Part shown: piece after piece, positions 1 to 6,491 of the stretch
Position numbering within the stretch: position 1 is the stretch's first letter
How the letters are laid out: each line of letters starts with the position of its first letter
DNA from: Candidatus Sumerlaeota bacterium
GTDB lineage: Bacteria; Sumerlaeota; Sumerlaeia; SLMS01
Length of the DNA: 13,620 nucleotides
Direction: 5' to 3'
NCBI GenBank assembly: GCA_020850785.1
Contig: JADZDZ010000122.1
Coordinates: forward strand, 1 to 13,620
Program-made: the position numbers and the translations under genes
The notes under the pieces: model-generated
The model's input: only the letters and a program-made list of their open reading frames with translations
Databases searched by the model: none
What the model was told of the DNA's origin: nothing

Positions 1-492
1 CGTTTCCGCCTCGTTGCGCGGAATGTCGTAAACGTAGTAGTCGAGGTTCCTGCCGATGAAGAGCACAAAAAATCCGAGGCCGAAGAGGCCGAACACGATG
101 GAGGGGACGCCGGCCAGATTGTTGACGGCGGCGCGGGTGATGCGCGCGAAGAGGCCCCCCTTTGCGTACTCAACCATGTAGACGGCGCCGAAGACGCCAA
201 GCGGGAGCGCCATGATGATCATGAAGAGAACGACGAAGACGGTTCCGAAGATCGCCGGGAAGACGCCCCCCTTCATCATGGCATCGCGCGGGGGCTGGCT
301 GATGAATTCCCAATCAAGGCGCGGGGCGCCGTGCCAGATGGTGACGGCGACGATGTAAAGCAGCGCGATGAGCACCATGCCGGTGATGCCGCGCACGAGG
401 CTTTCGAAGAGGAGCGCCCAAAGGGGGGCGCGGCTGCTGCTCTTCACGGCTTCGCGCGCGCGTTCGAGGAATGGTGGGGCGGCGGCGCTCAT
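1..492 (-). CDS. pstA: Phosphate ABC transporter permease PstA (3' end beyond left edge)
   Basis: One of the two inner-membrane permease subunits of the PstSCAB high-affinity phosphate importer; it pairs with PstC to form the channel. Only the first 164 codons lie in the window. The frame stays open to base 1, where it reads NLDYYVYDIPRNEAET. The visible part has a short cytoplasmic N-terminus, a first membrane helix (MVLIALLYIVAVTIW), a periplasmic stretch, a second helix rich in Met and Ile (FVVLFMIMMALPLGVFGAVY), and then the family-typical GVPSIVFGLFGLG segment. The ATG at 492 overlaps the pstC stop as ATGA, so translation is probably coupled. pstB would be expected further left, outside the window. 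The family is clear from the PstC neighbour and the GVPSIVFG signature. Confidence 0.93.
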   Translation of the reverse strand, partial: MSAAAPPFLERAREAVKSSSRAPLWALLFESLVRGITGMVLIALLYIVAVTIWHGAPRLDWEFISQPPRDAMMKGGVFPAIFGTVFVVLFMIIMALPLGVFGAVYMVEYAKGGLFARITRAAVNNLAGVPSIVFGLFGLGFFVLFIGRNLDYYVYDIPRNEAET

Positions 493-1553
493 GAGCGGAT
501 GCGCTTCCGATATTTGTTCACGATAATTTCCACGACGACATTGAGGATGAACGTGAGCGTGACGAGGACGGCGCCGACAAGGAACAATGCGTGGGCGTGA
601 AGGCCGCCCTGCTGCGCGGCGCCCATTTCCGATGCGATGGAAGCGGTCATGGTTCGCACGGGCTCGAAGGGGTTGAGCTTGATCATGGGGGCGTTGCCGG
701 CGCACATGACGACGATCATGGTTTCGCCAAGCGCCCGGCCAAAGCCGAGGATGAGCGCGGCGAAAACGCCGGAGACTGCGGCGGGGAGCGTGACGCGCCA
801 GGTCGTCTGCCAGCGCGTGGCGCCAACGGCGAGGCTGGCGGCGCGAAGTTCGTTGGGAACGGCGCGCAGGGCATCGTCAACGAGCGAGGCGATCACGGGG
901 ATGATGATGAAGCTGACGCCGACGGCGCCGATGAACATGTTCAGTGAGCGGCTGTAGAAGGGAATGTCCAGCCAGGGAAAGACTTCGCCGCCAAGCAGGG
1001 CGTGCACCGGCTCCGCGATCACCGCCAGCATGAAGAAGCCGATGACGACCGTGGGAATTCCAACGAGGATTTCAAGCATCGGCTTGATGATGTCGCGCGT
1101 GCGGCGGGAGGCGATCTCCGACAGGTAGATGCCGATGCCAATTCCGCAGATTGTGCTAATCAGGGCGGCGATGACGGCGATGCCGAAGGAACCCCACATG
1201 AGGGGAACGATGGAAAGCTTTGGCGCGTCGCTGACGGGTTGCCAGATGAAGTCGCGTTCCTGACCGACGACGTGTGTTGTGTCCGTGGCGGGATCGTACT
1301 TTGTGATGTCCGAGAGCGATGATATGAACTGCATGGGGCTGGCCATGCGGAGGGCGACAATGCCCTCCTTGAAGAGAAAAAGAAAGATAAGGGCAACGGC
1401 CACGGTGGACAACATGCCGCAGGCAAGGAGCAACCATTCGATGGTGCGCTCCTTTGCGCGAAAGTAGAGCGACACGGGACGGCGCAGTCGGGCACGCAGC
1501 GCCGCTGATGTTGCGCGAAATTCGGCGGAGTCGCGTGTGGCGGAGGCGCTCAA
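489..1553 (-). CDS. pstC: Phosphate ABC transporter permease PstC
   Basis: Permease partner of PstA in the inner membrane, 354 residues, slightly longer than typical PstC (about 300-340). TM1 is at about residues 40-61. A periplasmic loop follows (about 65-115), then further helices from about 118. EILVGIPTVVIGFF is at 161-174. The cytoplasmic coupling (EAA-type) loop that docks on the ATPase is at about 235-258 (ELRAASLAVGATRWQT...). The most upstream usable start is a TTG at 1553, 12 nt after the pstS stop, with no convincing Shine-Dalgarno sequence. A GTG at residue 27 is an alternative start that would remove only a basic N-terminal tail. The 3' end overlaps pstA by 4 nt (ATGA). Gene order pstS-pstC-pstA is the usual one. 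Confidence 0.95.
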   Translation of the reverse strand: MSASATRDSAEFRATSAALRARLRRPVSLYFRAKERTIEWLLLACGMLSTVAVALIFLFLFKEGIVALRMASPMQFISSLSDITKYDPATDTTHVVGQERDFIWQPVSDAPKLSIVPLMWGSFGIAVIAALISTICGIGIGIYLSEIASRRTRDIIKPMLEILVGIPTVVIGFFMLAVIAEPVHALLGGEVFPWLDIPFYSRSLNMFIGAVGVSFIIIPVIASLVDDALRAVPNELRAASLAVGATRWQTTWRVTLPAAVSGVFAALILGFGRALGETMIVVMCAGNAPMIKLNPFEPVRTMTASIASEMGAAQQGGLHAHALFLVGAVLVTLTFILNVVVEIIVNKYRKRIRS

Positions 1554-1565
1554 GGGGAATGCCCG

Positions 1566-2453
1566 CTATTTCGCATCGGATGACGCGAGCGGGATGTAGT
1601 CCATTTCGCCCACGATCTTCTGGCCTTCGGCGCTCATGGTCCAATCAAGGAAGTTCTTCACGTCGCCGGCGGCGGGTTCGCGGGTGTAGTATTGAAGCGG
1701 GCGGCTGATGGGATAAGCGCCGGACTGCACGACGTTGAAATCGACGCGGCTGCCATCGGCGGTGACGGGGAGGACGGCGGGCTTGTCCTTCGTTTCCTTC
1801 ACGGCAAGCACGCGGATGTTTTTGTCGTGGACAAAATACGCGACGCCGCCGAAGCCGATGGCGTTCTTGTCGCTGGCGACGGTGTTCACGATGGCGGCGG
1901 TGGCGGCGAGGTAGCTGGTGTTCTTCGCGAAGTCGGCCTTTTGCAGGACGCGTTCCTTGAAGAAATCATAGGTGCCGCAGTTGGCCTCGCGACTGTAGGG
2001 GACGATGTCCGTTGCGGGAAGGGAGGGATCGATTTCGTTCCACTTTTTGACGGCGCCGGTGTAGATCGCCCGAAGCTGCGCGAGCGACACCTCCTTCATC
2101 GGGTTGTCCTTGTGGACGGCAATGGCGATGGCATCAAGAGCGGCGACGTGTTCCTGAGGATCGTAGCCGTTGTCCTGTGCCTTCTTGATTTCTTCGGGCT
2201 TAATCTTGCGGGAGGCTTGGGCGATTTCCACAAGGCCCTCGGTGATGTCCGAAATGCCGCGGCCCGATCCTCCGCCGGTGACGGAAATCTGCACGTTGGG
2301 GTGCTTTTTCATGTAATCTTCTGCGAATTTCTGCGTCAGCGAGAGCATCGTGTCGGAGCCGCTGATGGCGATGGAGGTGTTCTTCTGCGCATGGGCGACG
2401 GAAAGAAGCGCGATTGTCATCAGCAGGCAACCAAGCGCGTGGCGAAACTTCAT
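1566..2453 (-). CDS. pstS: Periplasmic phosphate-binding protein PstS
   Basis: Captures inorganic phosphate in the periplasm and delivers it to PstC/PstA. It is 295 residues with a Sec signal peptide: basic MKFRH, a hydrophobic core at 8-20, and probable cleavage after AHA at 22 with Q following. No lipobox Cys is present, so it should be soluble. Phosphate-site features of the family are visible: SGSDT at 31-35, TGGGSGRG at 59-66, ASRKIK at 80-85, and SREANCGT at 154-161. In the last motif a Cys (159) stands where a Ser is usual (SGT). It is the first gene of the pst operon. The ATG at 2453 lacks a clear Shine-Dalgarno sequence. I saw no Pho-box-like direct repeat upstream, so phosphate regulation is assumed from the family, not seen. 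Confidence 0.95.
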   Translation of the reverse strand: MKFRHALGCLLMTIALLSVAHAQKNTSIAISGSDTMLSLTQKFAEDYMKKHPNVQISVTGGGSGRGISDITEGLVEIAQASRKIKPEEIKKAQDNGYDPQEHVAALDAIAIAVHKDNPMKEVSLAQLRAIYTGAVKKWNEIDPSLPATDIVPYSREANCGTYDFFKERVLQKADFAKNTSYLAATAAIVNTVASDKNAIGFGGVAYFVHDKNIRVLAVKETKDKPAVLPVTADGSRVDFNVVQSGAYPISRPLQYYTREPAAGDVKNFLDWTMSAEGQKIVGEMDYIPLASSDAK

Positions 2454-2636
2454 GAAGGACGGTCCCGTTGGTGGATTCCCAAACTTTTCGATGGAAGGTC
2501 GCCTGCTTCCGAATAGGGGACAATTTATTATTGGCGAAGTGGCGCCGTGTGGTTCGTGGACCTGTTTATCAAAGGAGGGTGGGAATGGTCCATTTTTCCT
2601 TTGTGTTCGCAGGGGGTGCAGGGCTGTTATTGTCGG

Positions 2637-3104
2637 TCAGGGGTTTTTCAATACGGTGCGGGCAATGGTTTCGCGTTTCACGAAGGCTTCGGGCAGCTTG
2701 GATTCGATGACGTTTGGGGGCACCAATTTGCCGATGATTCCGCCGGGATGATTGAACTCCACAAGGTCCTCCACGCGGCATTCCTGCGCGGAGAGTGCCG
2801 TGAATTTCTGGCGGTGAACCCAGTGGGAAACGGGGCCCTTCAGCAGCACGTCAGCGAAAAGTTGGTCGGGGATGTAGTCGGTGACCTGAAACAGCCAGGT
2901 CATTTCGATGGGGACAAGGCGGGGACGCGCCATGAAGAGAATTCGCGACCCTGCCTTCAGAGGAAGTTCGCTGCTCTTGAGCCGCACGTTCAGCGATGCC
3001 GGAGCCATGCATGCAATGCAATCAGGGTCCGTAAAGTAGCGGAAGGCCGTCGTGACGGGGACGGCAAACTCCATCGAATGGGTGAATGTGTGGAGGCGGG
3101 GCAT
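2637..3104 (-). CDS. SRPBCC (START-like) family protein
   Basis: 155 residues with the look of a stand-alone SRPBCC/polyketide-cyclase-like domain, a beta-sheet cup with a long C-terminal helix that usually holds a hydrophobic ligand. Supporting features are the opening HTFTHSMEFAVPVTTAF (5-21; S followed by a hydrophobic strand and the first helix), MAPASLNV (33-40), GPVSHWVHRQKF (90-101, matching the GPxxxWxHxHxF pattern of one SRPBCC subgroup), and an acidic strand VEDLVEF (111-117). There is no signal peptide or membrane segment, so it is cytosolic. It sits 183 nt upstream of pstS on the same strand and is divergent from the kinase at 3310. The gap to pstS makes a shared phosphate role uncertain. 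Ligand and function are unknown. Confidence 0.75.
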   Translation of the reverse strand: MPRLHTFTHSMEFAVPVTTAFRYFTDPDCIACMAPASLNVRLKSSELPLKAGSRILFMARPRLVPIEMTWLFQVTDYIPDQLFADVLLKGPVSHWVHRQKFTALSAQECRVEDLVEFNHPGGIIGKLVPPNVIESKLPEAFVKRETIARTVLKNP

Positions 3105-3309
3105 GGTTTGTTGCGCAATGCAGGCACGGGCATGTTTGCAGGCGATGGCCTTTGGGGCAAGGGAGCCGTGGGGTGTGGACCGTTTGCCATTGATACAGTT
3201 GCAAGGTTTGGGTATCCCAACCGGGCTGATAAAAGTCGTTTACGCGGTCATGGGTGAGGGTGGGAAATAACGCCTGTGCAAACAGGGACGGACGGATTGC
3301 ATTCGGGAA
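3105..3309. promoter_or_regulatory. Divergent intergenic region with operator-like dyad
   Basis: 205 bp separate the divergent SRPBCC and kinase genes, so both promoters should lie here. On the plus strand TTGATA (3190-3195) is followed after 17 nt by TATCCC (3213-3218); the -35 is good and the -10 weak. The -10 lies inside an imperfect dyad at 3205-3222 (GGTTtGGG-TAT-CCCAACC). Inside it TTGGG/CCCAA is a perfect 5-bp pair, and GG/CC continues past a single bulge. That placement would suit a repressor site, but nothing else supports it. The region has no other feature I can name. Confidence 0.25.
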
Positions 3310-4575
3310 ATGAGTGACCAGTCGCAAAGCCAGCATACCCCCTCCTCGCCGTCGGACGATCCAAAGTCGCCGCCGTCGCAGCGAAGCTCGCGGATGATGC
3401 TTCGTCCGGGGATGGTGCTGGCGAATTCCTATGAAATAGAAAGTCAGTTGGGGGAGGGGGGCATGGCGATCGTGTACCGCGCCAACCAGAAGAGCCTGAA
3501 TCGCCCCGTGGCGGTGAAGGCGCTGCATCCCAAGCTGTCGAAGGACCCGGAGTTCGTGAAGCGCTTCGAGGCCGAATCGGGAGTGCTGGCAACCATGTCC
3601 CATCCCAACGTGGTGAGCATCATCGACCGGGGGATGCAGGAACAGATTTACTATTTCGTGATGGAGTTCATCGACGGCGAGAGCCTCGATGACAAGATCA
3701 TCGAGAACAAACTGAACACGCAGCATTGGCGCGAGGTGATCAACGCGTGCGGTGACGCGCTCGACTACATCCACAAGCGCGGCATGGTGCATCGGGACAT
3801 CAAGCCCTCGAATATCATGATCACCGGGGATGGACGGGTGAAGCTGGCGGACTTCGGCATCGCGCACATCATTTCGGGCGACAACTCCATGGACCTTTCG
3901 ACGTCGAGCCGCCAGATCGGGACGACGCACTACATGGCGCCGGAGCAGATCAGCGATGCGGCCAATGTGGACCATCGCGCGGACATCTATTCGCTGGCGG
4001 TGGCGTTCTACAAGATGATGACGCGGAAAATGGCGATCGGGGAGTTTCCCGCGCCGTCGCTGGTGAACACGGAAATTCCCGTGGCGGTGGATGCGGTGAT
4101 CTATCAGGCGCTGGCGCCGGACCGCGACGAACGCTATTCGTCCGTGCGGGAATTTTGCGATCAATTGCTGCGGGCATTGAAGGATACGAGCCTGAACATT
4201 TCGGCGATCCTGAATGTGCGCGGGAACACGAGTTCGCTGTACACGGGGGTCGATTTCACGGCATCGGCCCCGGCGGGAAACACGGAAAAGAAGCCAAAGA
4301 CGGGCTCCTATCCGCCGAGCGTGGCGGCAACGGTGAAGCCGAAGATGCTGACGCCGGCGCCGGTGAAGGGAATGCCACCAGCAGGTCAGGCCGGTTCCTG
4401 GAACAAGGGCGCGATGAACAAGAACCTGACGCCGATGCCGATTTCGCGCATGGACCGCTCACCGGCGTCCGATTCATCCGGGAAGAAGCTGCCGATGGGG
4501 GTGATCATCGCCGCGGCGCTCTCGGTGCTGGTCGTCATCGCGATTGTGGTGTATGTTGCTTCAAAATTCATCTAG
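3310..4575 (+). CDS. Membrane-anchored Ser/Thr protein kinase (Hanks type)
   Basis: 421 residues. Residues 1-40 are a Ser/Pro/Gln-rich tail. The kinase domain spans about 41-290 with every catalytic element present: LGEGGMAIVY glycine loop (47-56), VAVK with Lys70, probable helix-C Glu89, HRDIKPSN (161-168), DFG (181-183), TTHYMAPEQ (205-213) and DHRADIYSLA (221-230). A Pro/Lys/Ser-rich linker follows (about 315-395), then one membrane helix (about 396-417) ending four residues before the C-terminus. The kinase is therefore cytoplasmic with a tail anchor and no extracellular sensor such as PASTA. The ATG at 3310 has only a weak GGGA two nt upstream. An in-frame stop at 3268 blocks any long extension. 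A lipoprotein gene follows after 10 nt and is probably co-transcribed. Substrates are unknown. Confidence 0.94.
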   Translation: MSDQSQSQHTPSSPSDDPKSPPSQRSSRMMLRPGMVLANSYEIESQLGEGGMAIVYRANQKSLNRPVAVKALHPKLSKDPEFVKRFEAESGVLATMSHPNVVSIIDRGMQEQIYYFVMEFIDGESLDDKIIENKLNTQHWREVINACGDALDYIHKRGMVHRDIKPSNIMITGDGRVKLADFGIAHIISGDNSMDLSTSSRQIGTTHYMAPEQISDAANVDHRADIYSLAVAFYKMMTRKMAIGEFPAPSLVNTEIPVAVDAVIYQALAPDRDERYSSVREFCDQLLRALKDTSLNISAILNVRGNTSSLYTGVDFTASAPAGNTEKKPKTGSYPPSVAATVKPKMLTPAPVKGMPPAGQAGSWNKGAMNKNLTPMPISRMDRSPASDSSGKKLPMGVIIAAALSVLVVIAIVVYVASKFI

Positions 4576-4585
4576 GACAAACTTC

Positions 4586-5086
4586 ATGAAAAGTAAGTCG
4601 CTTTTTGTGGTGATGGCGTTGTTGTCGGCCGTGGGCTGCGGCGGGAAGAAGAAGCCGGACGTGGCGGCGCAAAGCGCGGATGATCCGTCGCAGTACAAAC
4701 TGGTGGCGACGACGTCGGCGGTGCGAATCAACAATGACAATGACAAGAGTTTCACGGAGCCGCGCGTCTATGATCGTTCAAACGTGGGGTTCCACGCACG
4801 CGGGGAGGCGAACGTTCTGGTGATTTCCGTGCGCAACAAGGGGGACATGGACCTGACGATCTATCCGCAGGATTTTGCGCTGATCACGGGGCCGGACCGC
4901 CGACGCGACCTGATGGTGGTGAATCCCGTCAGCGCGGATGTTTCGCAGTTCACGAACGTGACGCTTCGTCCGAATGACCGCGCGGTGATCAACCTGCCGA
5001 TCAAACTGTTCAGCAACCTGAAGGGAATGCGCATGGTGTACAACAATCCACGACAGAACATCATGTGCTTTGTGGATGTGGAGTGA
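4586..5086 (+). CDS. Probable lipoprotein, DUF4352-like Ig fold
   Basis: 166 residues. The start chosen is the ATG at 4586, because AGGA (4574-4577) overlaps the kinase stop at 8 nt spacing and because it yields a clean lipoprotein signal: MKSKS, a hydrophobic core, then AVGC with Cys18 as the lipidated residue. The mature part begins with a flexible GGKKKPDVAAQS tail. It then has beta-strand-like segments, with NVLVISVRNKGDMDLTIYP (76-94) and a late VTLRPNDRAVINLPIK (125-140). That pattern, conserved hydrophobic strands with an 'extra term defined relative to a reference' layout, resembles DUF4352/telokin-like domains of envelope lipoproteins; this is inference from pattern only. It follows the kinase by 10 nt and may be its envelope partner. 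I do not know its function. Confidence 0.72.
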   Translation: MKSKSLFVVMALLSAVGCGGKKKPDVAAQSADDPSQYKLVATTSAVRINNDNDKSFTEPRVYDRSNVGFHARGEANVLVISVRNKGDMDLTIYPQDFALITGPDRRRDLMVVNPVSADVSQFTNVTLRPNDRAVINLPIKLFSNLKGMRMVYNNPRQNIMCFVDVE

Positions 5087-5133
5087 GGGAGGGAATGGGT
5101 GGGAGGGAATGGGGAATAGGGAGTGGGGAATGG
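5087..5133 (+). repeat. G-rich 14-nt tandem repeat after lipoprotein stop
   Basis: Directly after the TGA of the lipoprotein gene the 13-mer GGGAGGGAATGGG occurs twice, at 5087-5099 and 5101-5113 (period 14). A decayed run with GGGGAATAGGG and GTGGGGAATGG follows. The runs of three or more G separated by A, AAT and T loops meet the usual G-quadruplex pattern (first four runs at 5087-5103). A G-quadruplex in the mRNA tail could affect stability or termination, but this is unproven. No ORF crosses it convincingly. Confidence 0.6.
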
Positions 5134-5143
5134 AAGCGCCGTT

Positions 5144-5390
5144 GCTTTTTTCGTGGCGAGGGCGTCCCGCCCTCGCATGGGTGGGCGACTACGCAAACTC
5201 GGAAAACGCCATGAGGCAATTGAACCGAGAATTCAAAATGTATATACAAAGAGACGGACAAGATGGACGAGAGTGGGCATTCTTGTCCAACTGGTCCATC
5301 TCGTTGTCAAAACCGCATTAGAGCATTTTCCGGAATTTCGTAGCCAACCAGAGATTGCGCGGGCGGGACGCCAATGCCACTGAAAAAAGC
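5144..5390. repeat. About 247-bp imperfect palindrome (MITE-like or structured repeat)
   Basis: The left arm (5144 to about 5270), read on the minus strand, aligns by eye with the right arm (about 5279 to 5390) read on the plus strand, out to both ends. The outer 34/35 nt match at about 30 positions: TGCGaGGGCGGGACGCC...GCCAC(T)GAAAAAAGC, at 5177-5144 and 5356-5390. The next block matches at 16 of 21 (GCGTTTTCC...CGTAG against GCATTTTCC...CGTAG). The inner block matches at about 21 of 26 (CTCGTCCATC...TTTGT against CTTGTCCAAC...GTTGT). The left arm carries about 18 extra nt around TATACATTTTGAATTCTC. Homology stops at AAAAAAGC on both sides. The element lies between convergent genes and encodes no credible protein. 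Confidence 0.75.
5156..5176. repeat. Perfect 9-bp hairpin at the left end of the palindrome
   Basis: GCGAGGGCG (5156-5164) pairs perfectly with CGCCCTCGC (5168-5176) around a TCC loop. It is not an intrinsic terminator in either direction: the T6 tract at 5146-5151 lies before the stem on the plus strand and reads as A6 after it on the minus strand. The matching segment in the right arm (5359-5378) keeps GCGGGCGGGACGCC but has lost the second half of this stem. Confidence 0.7.
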
Positions 5391-5482
5391 GTGCTCAAAT
5401 CTCAAAATGGCCAGGTCATTCTGAGTAATGCCATAAATCATTTTCACCATCGTGCTGTTCAGAAAGCGGCGCCGAAATTAGC
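5391..5482. other. Remainder of the convergent gap, nothing recognised
   Basis: Between the palindrome's right end and the FKBP terminator there are 92 bp of lower-GC sequence with no ORF, repeat or promoter that I can support. Together with the G-rich repeat, the palindrome and the terminator this completes the 455-bp gap 5087-5541. Confidence 0.5.
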
Positions 5483-5520
5483 AAAAATAAGAAGAGGCGC
5501 TGGGTGTCCAGCGCCTCTTC
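5483..5520 (-). terminator. Rho-independent terminator of the FKBP gene
   Basis: A perfect 13-bp stem, GAAGAGGCGCTGG (5491-5503) with CCAGCGCCTCTTC (5508-5520), closes a 4-nt loop. On the minus strand it is followed by TTATTTTTGC (5490-5481). It begins 21 nt after the FKBP stop codon. The strong stem and T-rich tail make this a convincing intrinsic terminator. The plus-strand side lacks a T-tract, so it is one-directional. Confidence 0.9.
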
Positions 5521-5541
5521 AATGTGTGGATCGTGGTGTGA

Positions 5542-6429
5542 TTACTTGTTTGCGGGGTCTGCGGGGGCCGCAGGGCTCTTCAGCACTTCGAGCAATTCAA
5601 CTTCGAAGATGAGCGCGGAGTTGGGCTGAATGTCTGATCCGGTGCCGCGCTCGCCGTAGGCGAGGTCCGGCGGGATGAAGAGCTGCCACTTGTCGCCGGG
5701 CTTCATGAGCTGAAGCGCTTCCGTCCAGCCCTTGATCACTTGACCGACGCCGAATTCGGCGGGGCCGCCGTGCTTCTCCGAGCTGTCGAATTCCGTCCCG
5801 TCAATGAGCGTGCCGCGGTAGTTGACTTTCACCCTGTCTTCCTTGGCGGGGCTCTTGCCGGCGGCGTCGCCGCTCTTGATCACCTTGTATTGCAGGCCGG
5901 AGGCGGTTGTGGTGATGCCTTCCTTGGTCTTGTTTTCTTCGAGGAACTTCTTGGCGGCGGCAAGGTTGTCCGCCTTCTGCTTGTTGACCTTGGCCAACTG
6001 GCGCTGCTGCGAATCGGAGCGCATCTTGTCGAGGATGGTCTTTTGTTCGTCCTCGGTGAACTTGATGGGTGTTCCCCCAAGGCAATCGGCGACACCCTTG
6101 CCGAATTCGGCGGTGTCGAGTTCCATGCCGTCATCCTTGAATTCGCGCGAGACCATGACGCCGGCGCCGTAGCTGGCTTGCTTGGCATCATGCTTGTCGG
6201 CGAGTCCGGCCTTGAAGCCCTCGGTGAAGGCTGCGGCATCAAGGTCCTTCTGCTGACGCTTGATCTGTTCTGCGATCTTGTAGCCGAGCAGGTAACCCTG
6301 ATTGGCGGCGGCGTTCTCGCCGACATTGGCCGCGGCAGCCGGTGCGGCGGCGGGTTGGTCCTGCGCGTTCACAACGACTGCGCACGCAAGCATCGCTGCC
6401 AGCGCAATCTGGCGGTACATTGTTTTCAT
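5542..6429 (-). CDS. FKBP-type peptidyl-prolyl isomerase, FkpA/Mip family
   Basis: 295 residues; catalyses cis-trans isomerisation of X-Pro bonds and helps folding in the periplasm. A signal peptide spans 1-22 (hydrophobic ALAAMLACAVVV, then NAQ). An Ala/Pro-rich linker leads to the helical FKBP_N dimerisation domain (about 42-165) with GYLLGYKIAEQIK at 45-57 and a long Lys/Gln-rich helix. The catalytic FKBP domain covers about 195-285. Family active-site residues are visible: Tyr204 in VNYRG, Phe214-Asp215, VIKGW at 231-235, Tyr258 in LAYGERG, and Phe275. The start at 6429 is chosen over an in-frame ATG at 6444 because AAAGG (6441-6437) sits 7 nt upstream of it. The gene lies 62 nt downstream of the WecA-like gene and ends at a strong terminator. 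Confidence 0.94.
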   Translation of the reverse strand: MKTMYRQIALAAMLACAVVVNAQDQPAAAPAAAANVGENAAANQGYLLGYKIAEQIKRQQKDLDAAAFTEGFKAGLADKHDAKQASYGAGVMVSREFKDDGMELDTAEFGKGVADCLGGTPIKFTEDEQKTILDKMRSDSQQRQLAKVNKQKADNLAAAKKFLEENKTKEGITTTASGLQYKVIKSGDAAGKSPAKEDRVKVNYRGTLIDGTEFDSSEKHGGPAEFGVGQVIKGWTEALQLMKPGDKWQLFIPPDLAYGERGTGSDIQPNSALIFEVELLEVLKSPAAPADPANK

Positions 6430-6491
6430 GGAATAGCCTTTCATTGGTAGTGGGGGAATGTGTGAGGGTGGCTGCATCGCCACAAGCCCAT

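Noticed and set aside
1692..2516. 274-codon plus-strand open frame antisense to pstS
   Set aside because: It is a long shadow frame from GC-rich codon bias; composition is Gly/Asp/Val repeats with no domain pattern, and pstS on the opposite strand is certain.
2454..2636. Pho box upstream of pstS
   Set aside because: I looked for CTGTCAT-like direct repeats on both strands and found none convincing. The region is AT-richer around 2521-2533 (AATAATAAATTG on the minus strand), but no promoter can be assigned.
3274..3285. CTGTGCAAACAG dyad as a LexA box
   Set aside because: The spacing is CTGT-N4-ACAG, not the N8 of the E. coli-type box, and neither flanking gene is DNA-damage related.
3022..4164. 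380-codon minus-strand frame overlapping the kinase
   Set aside because: His/Arg-rich composition typical of an antisense reading; the kinase on the plus strand has every catalytic motif.
5144..5177. Possible Rho-independent terminator for the lipoprotein gene (GC stem next to six T)
   Set aside because: On the plus strand the T-tract precedes the stem, and on the minus strand the stem is followed by A6, so neither direction gives stem-then-U.
6468..6483. GTGGC/GCCAC hairpin between the WecA-like and FKBP genes
   Set aside because: Only 5 bp with a 6-nt loop and no T-tract; within chance for this GC content.
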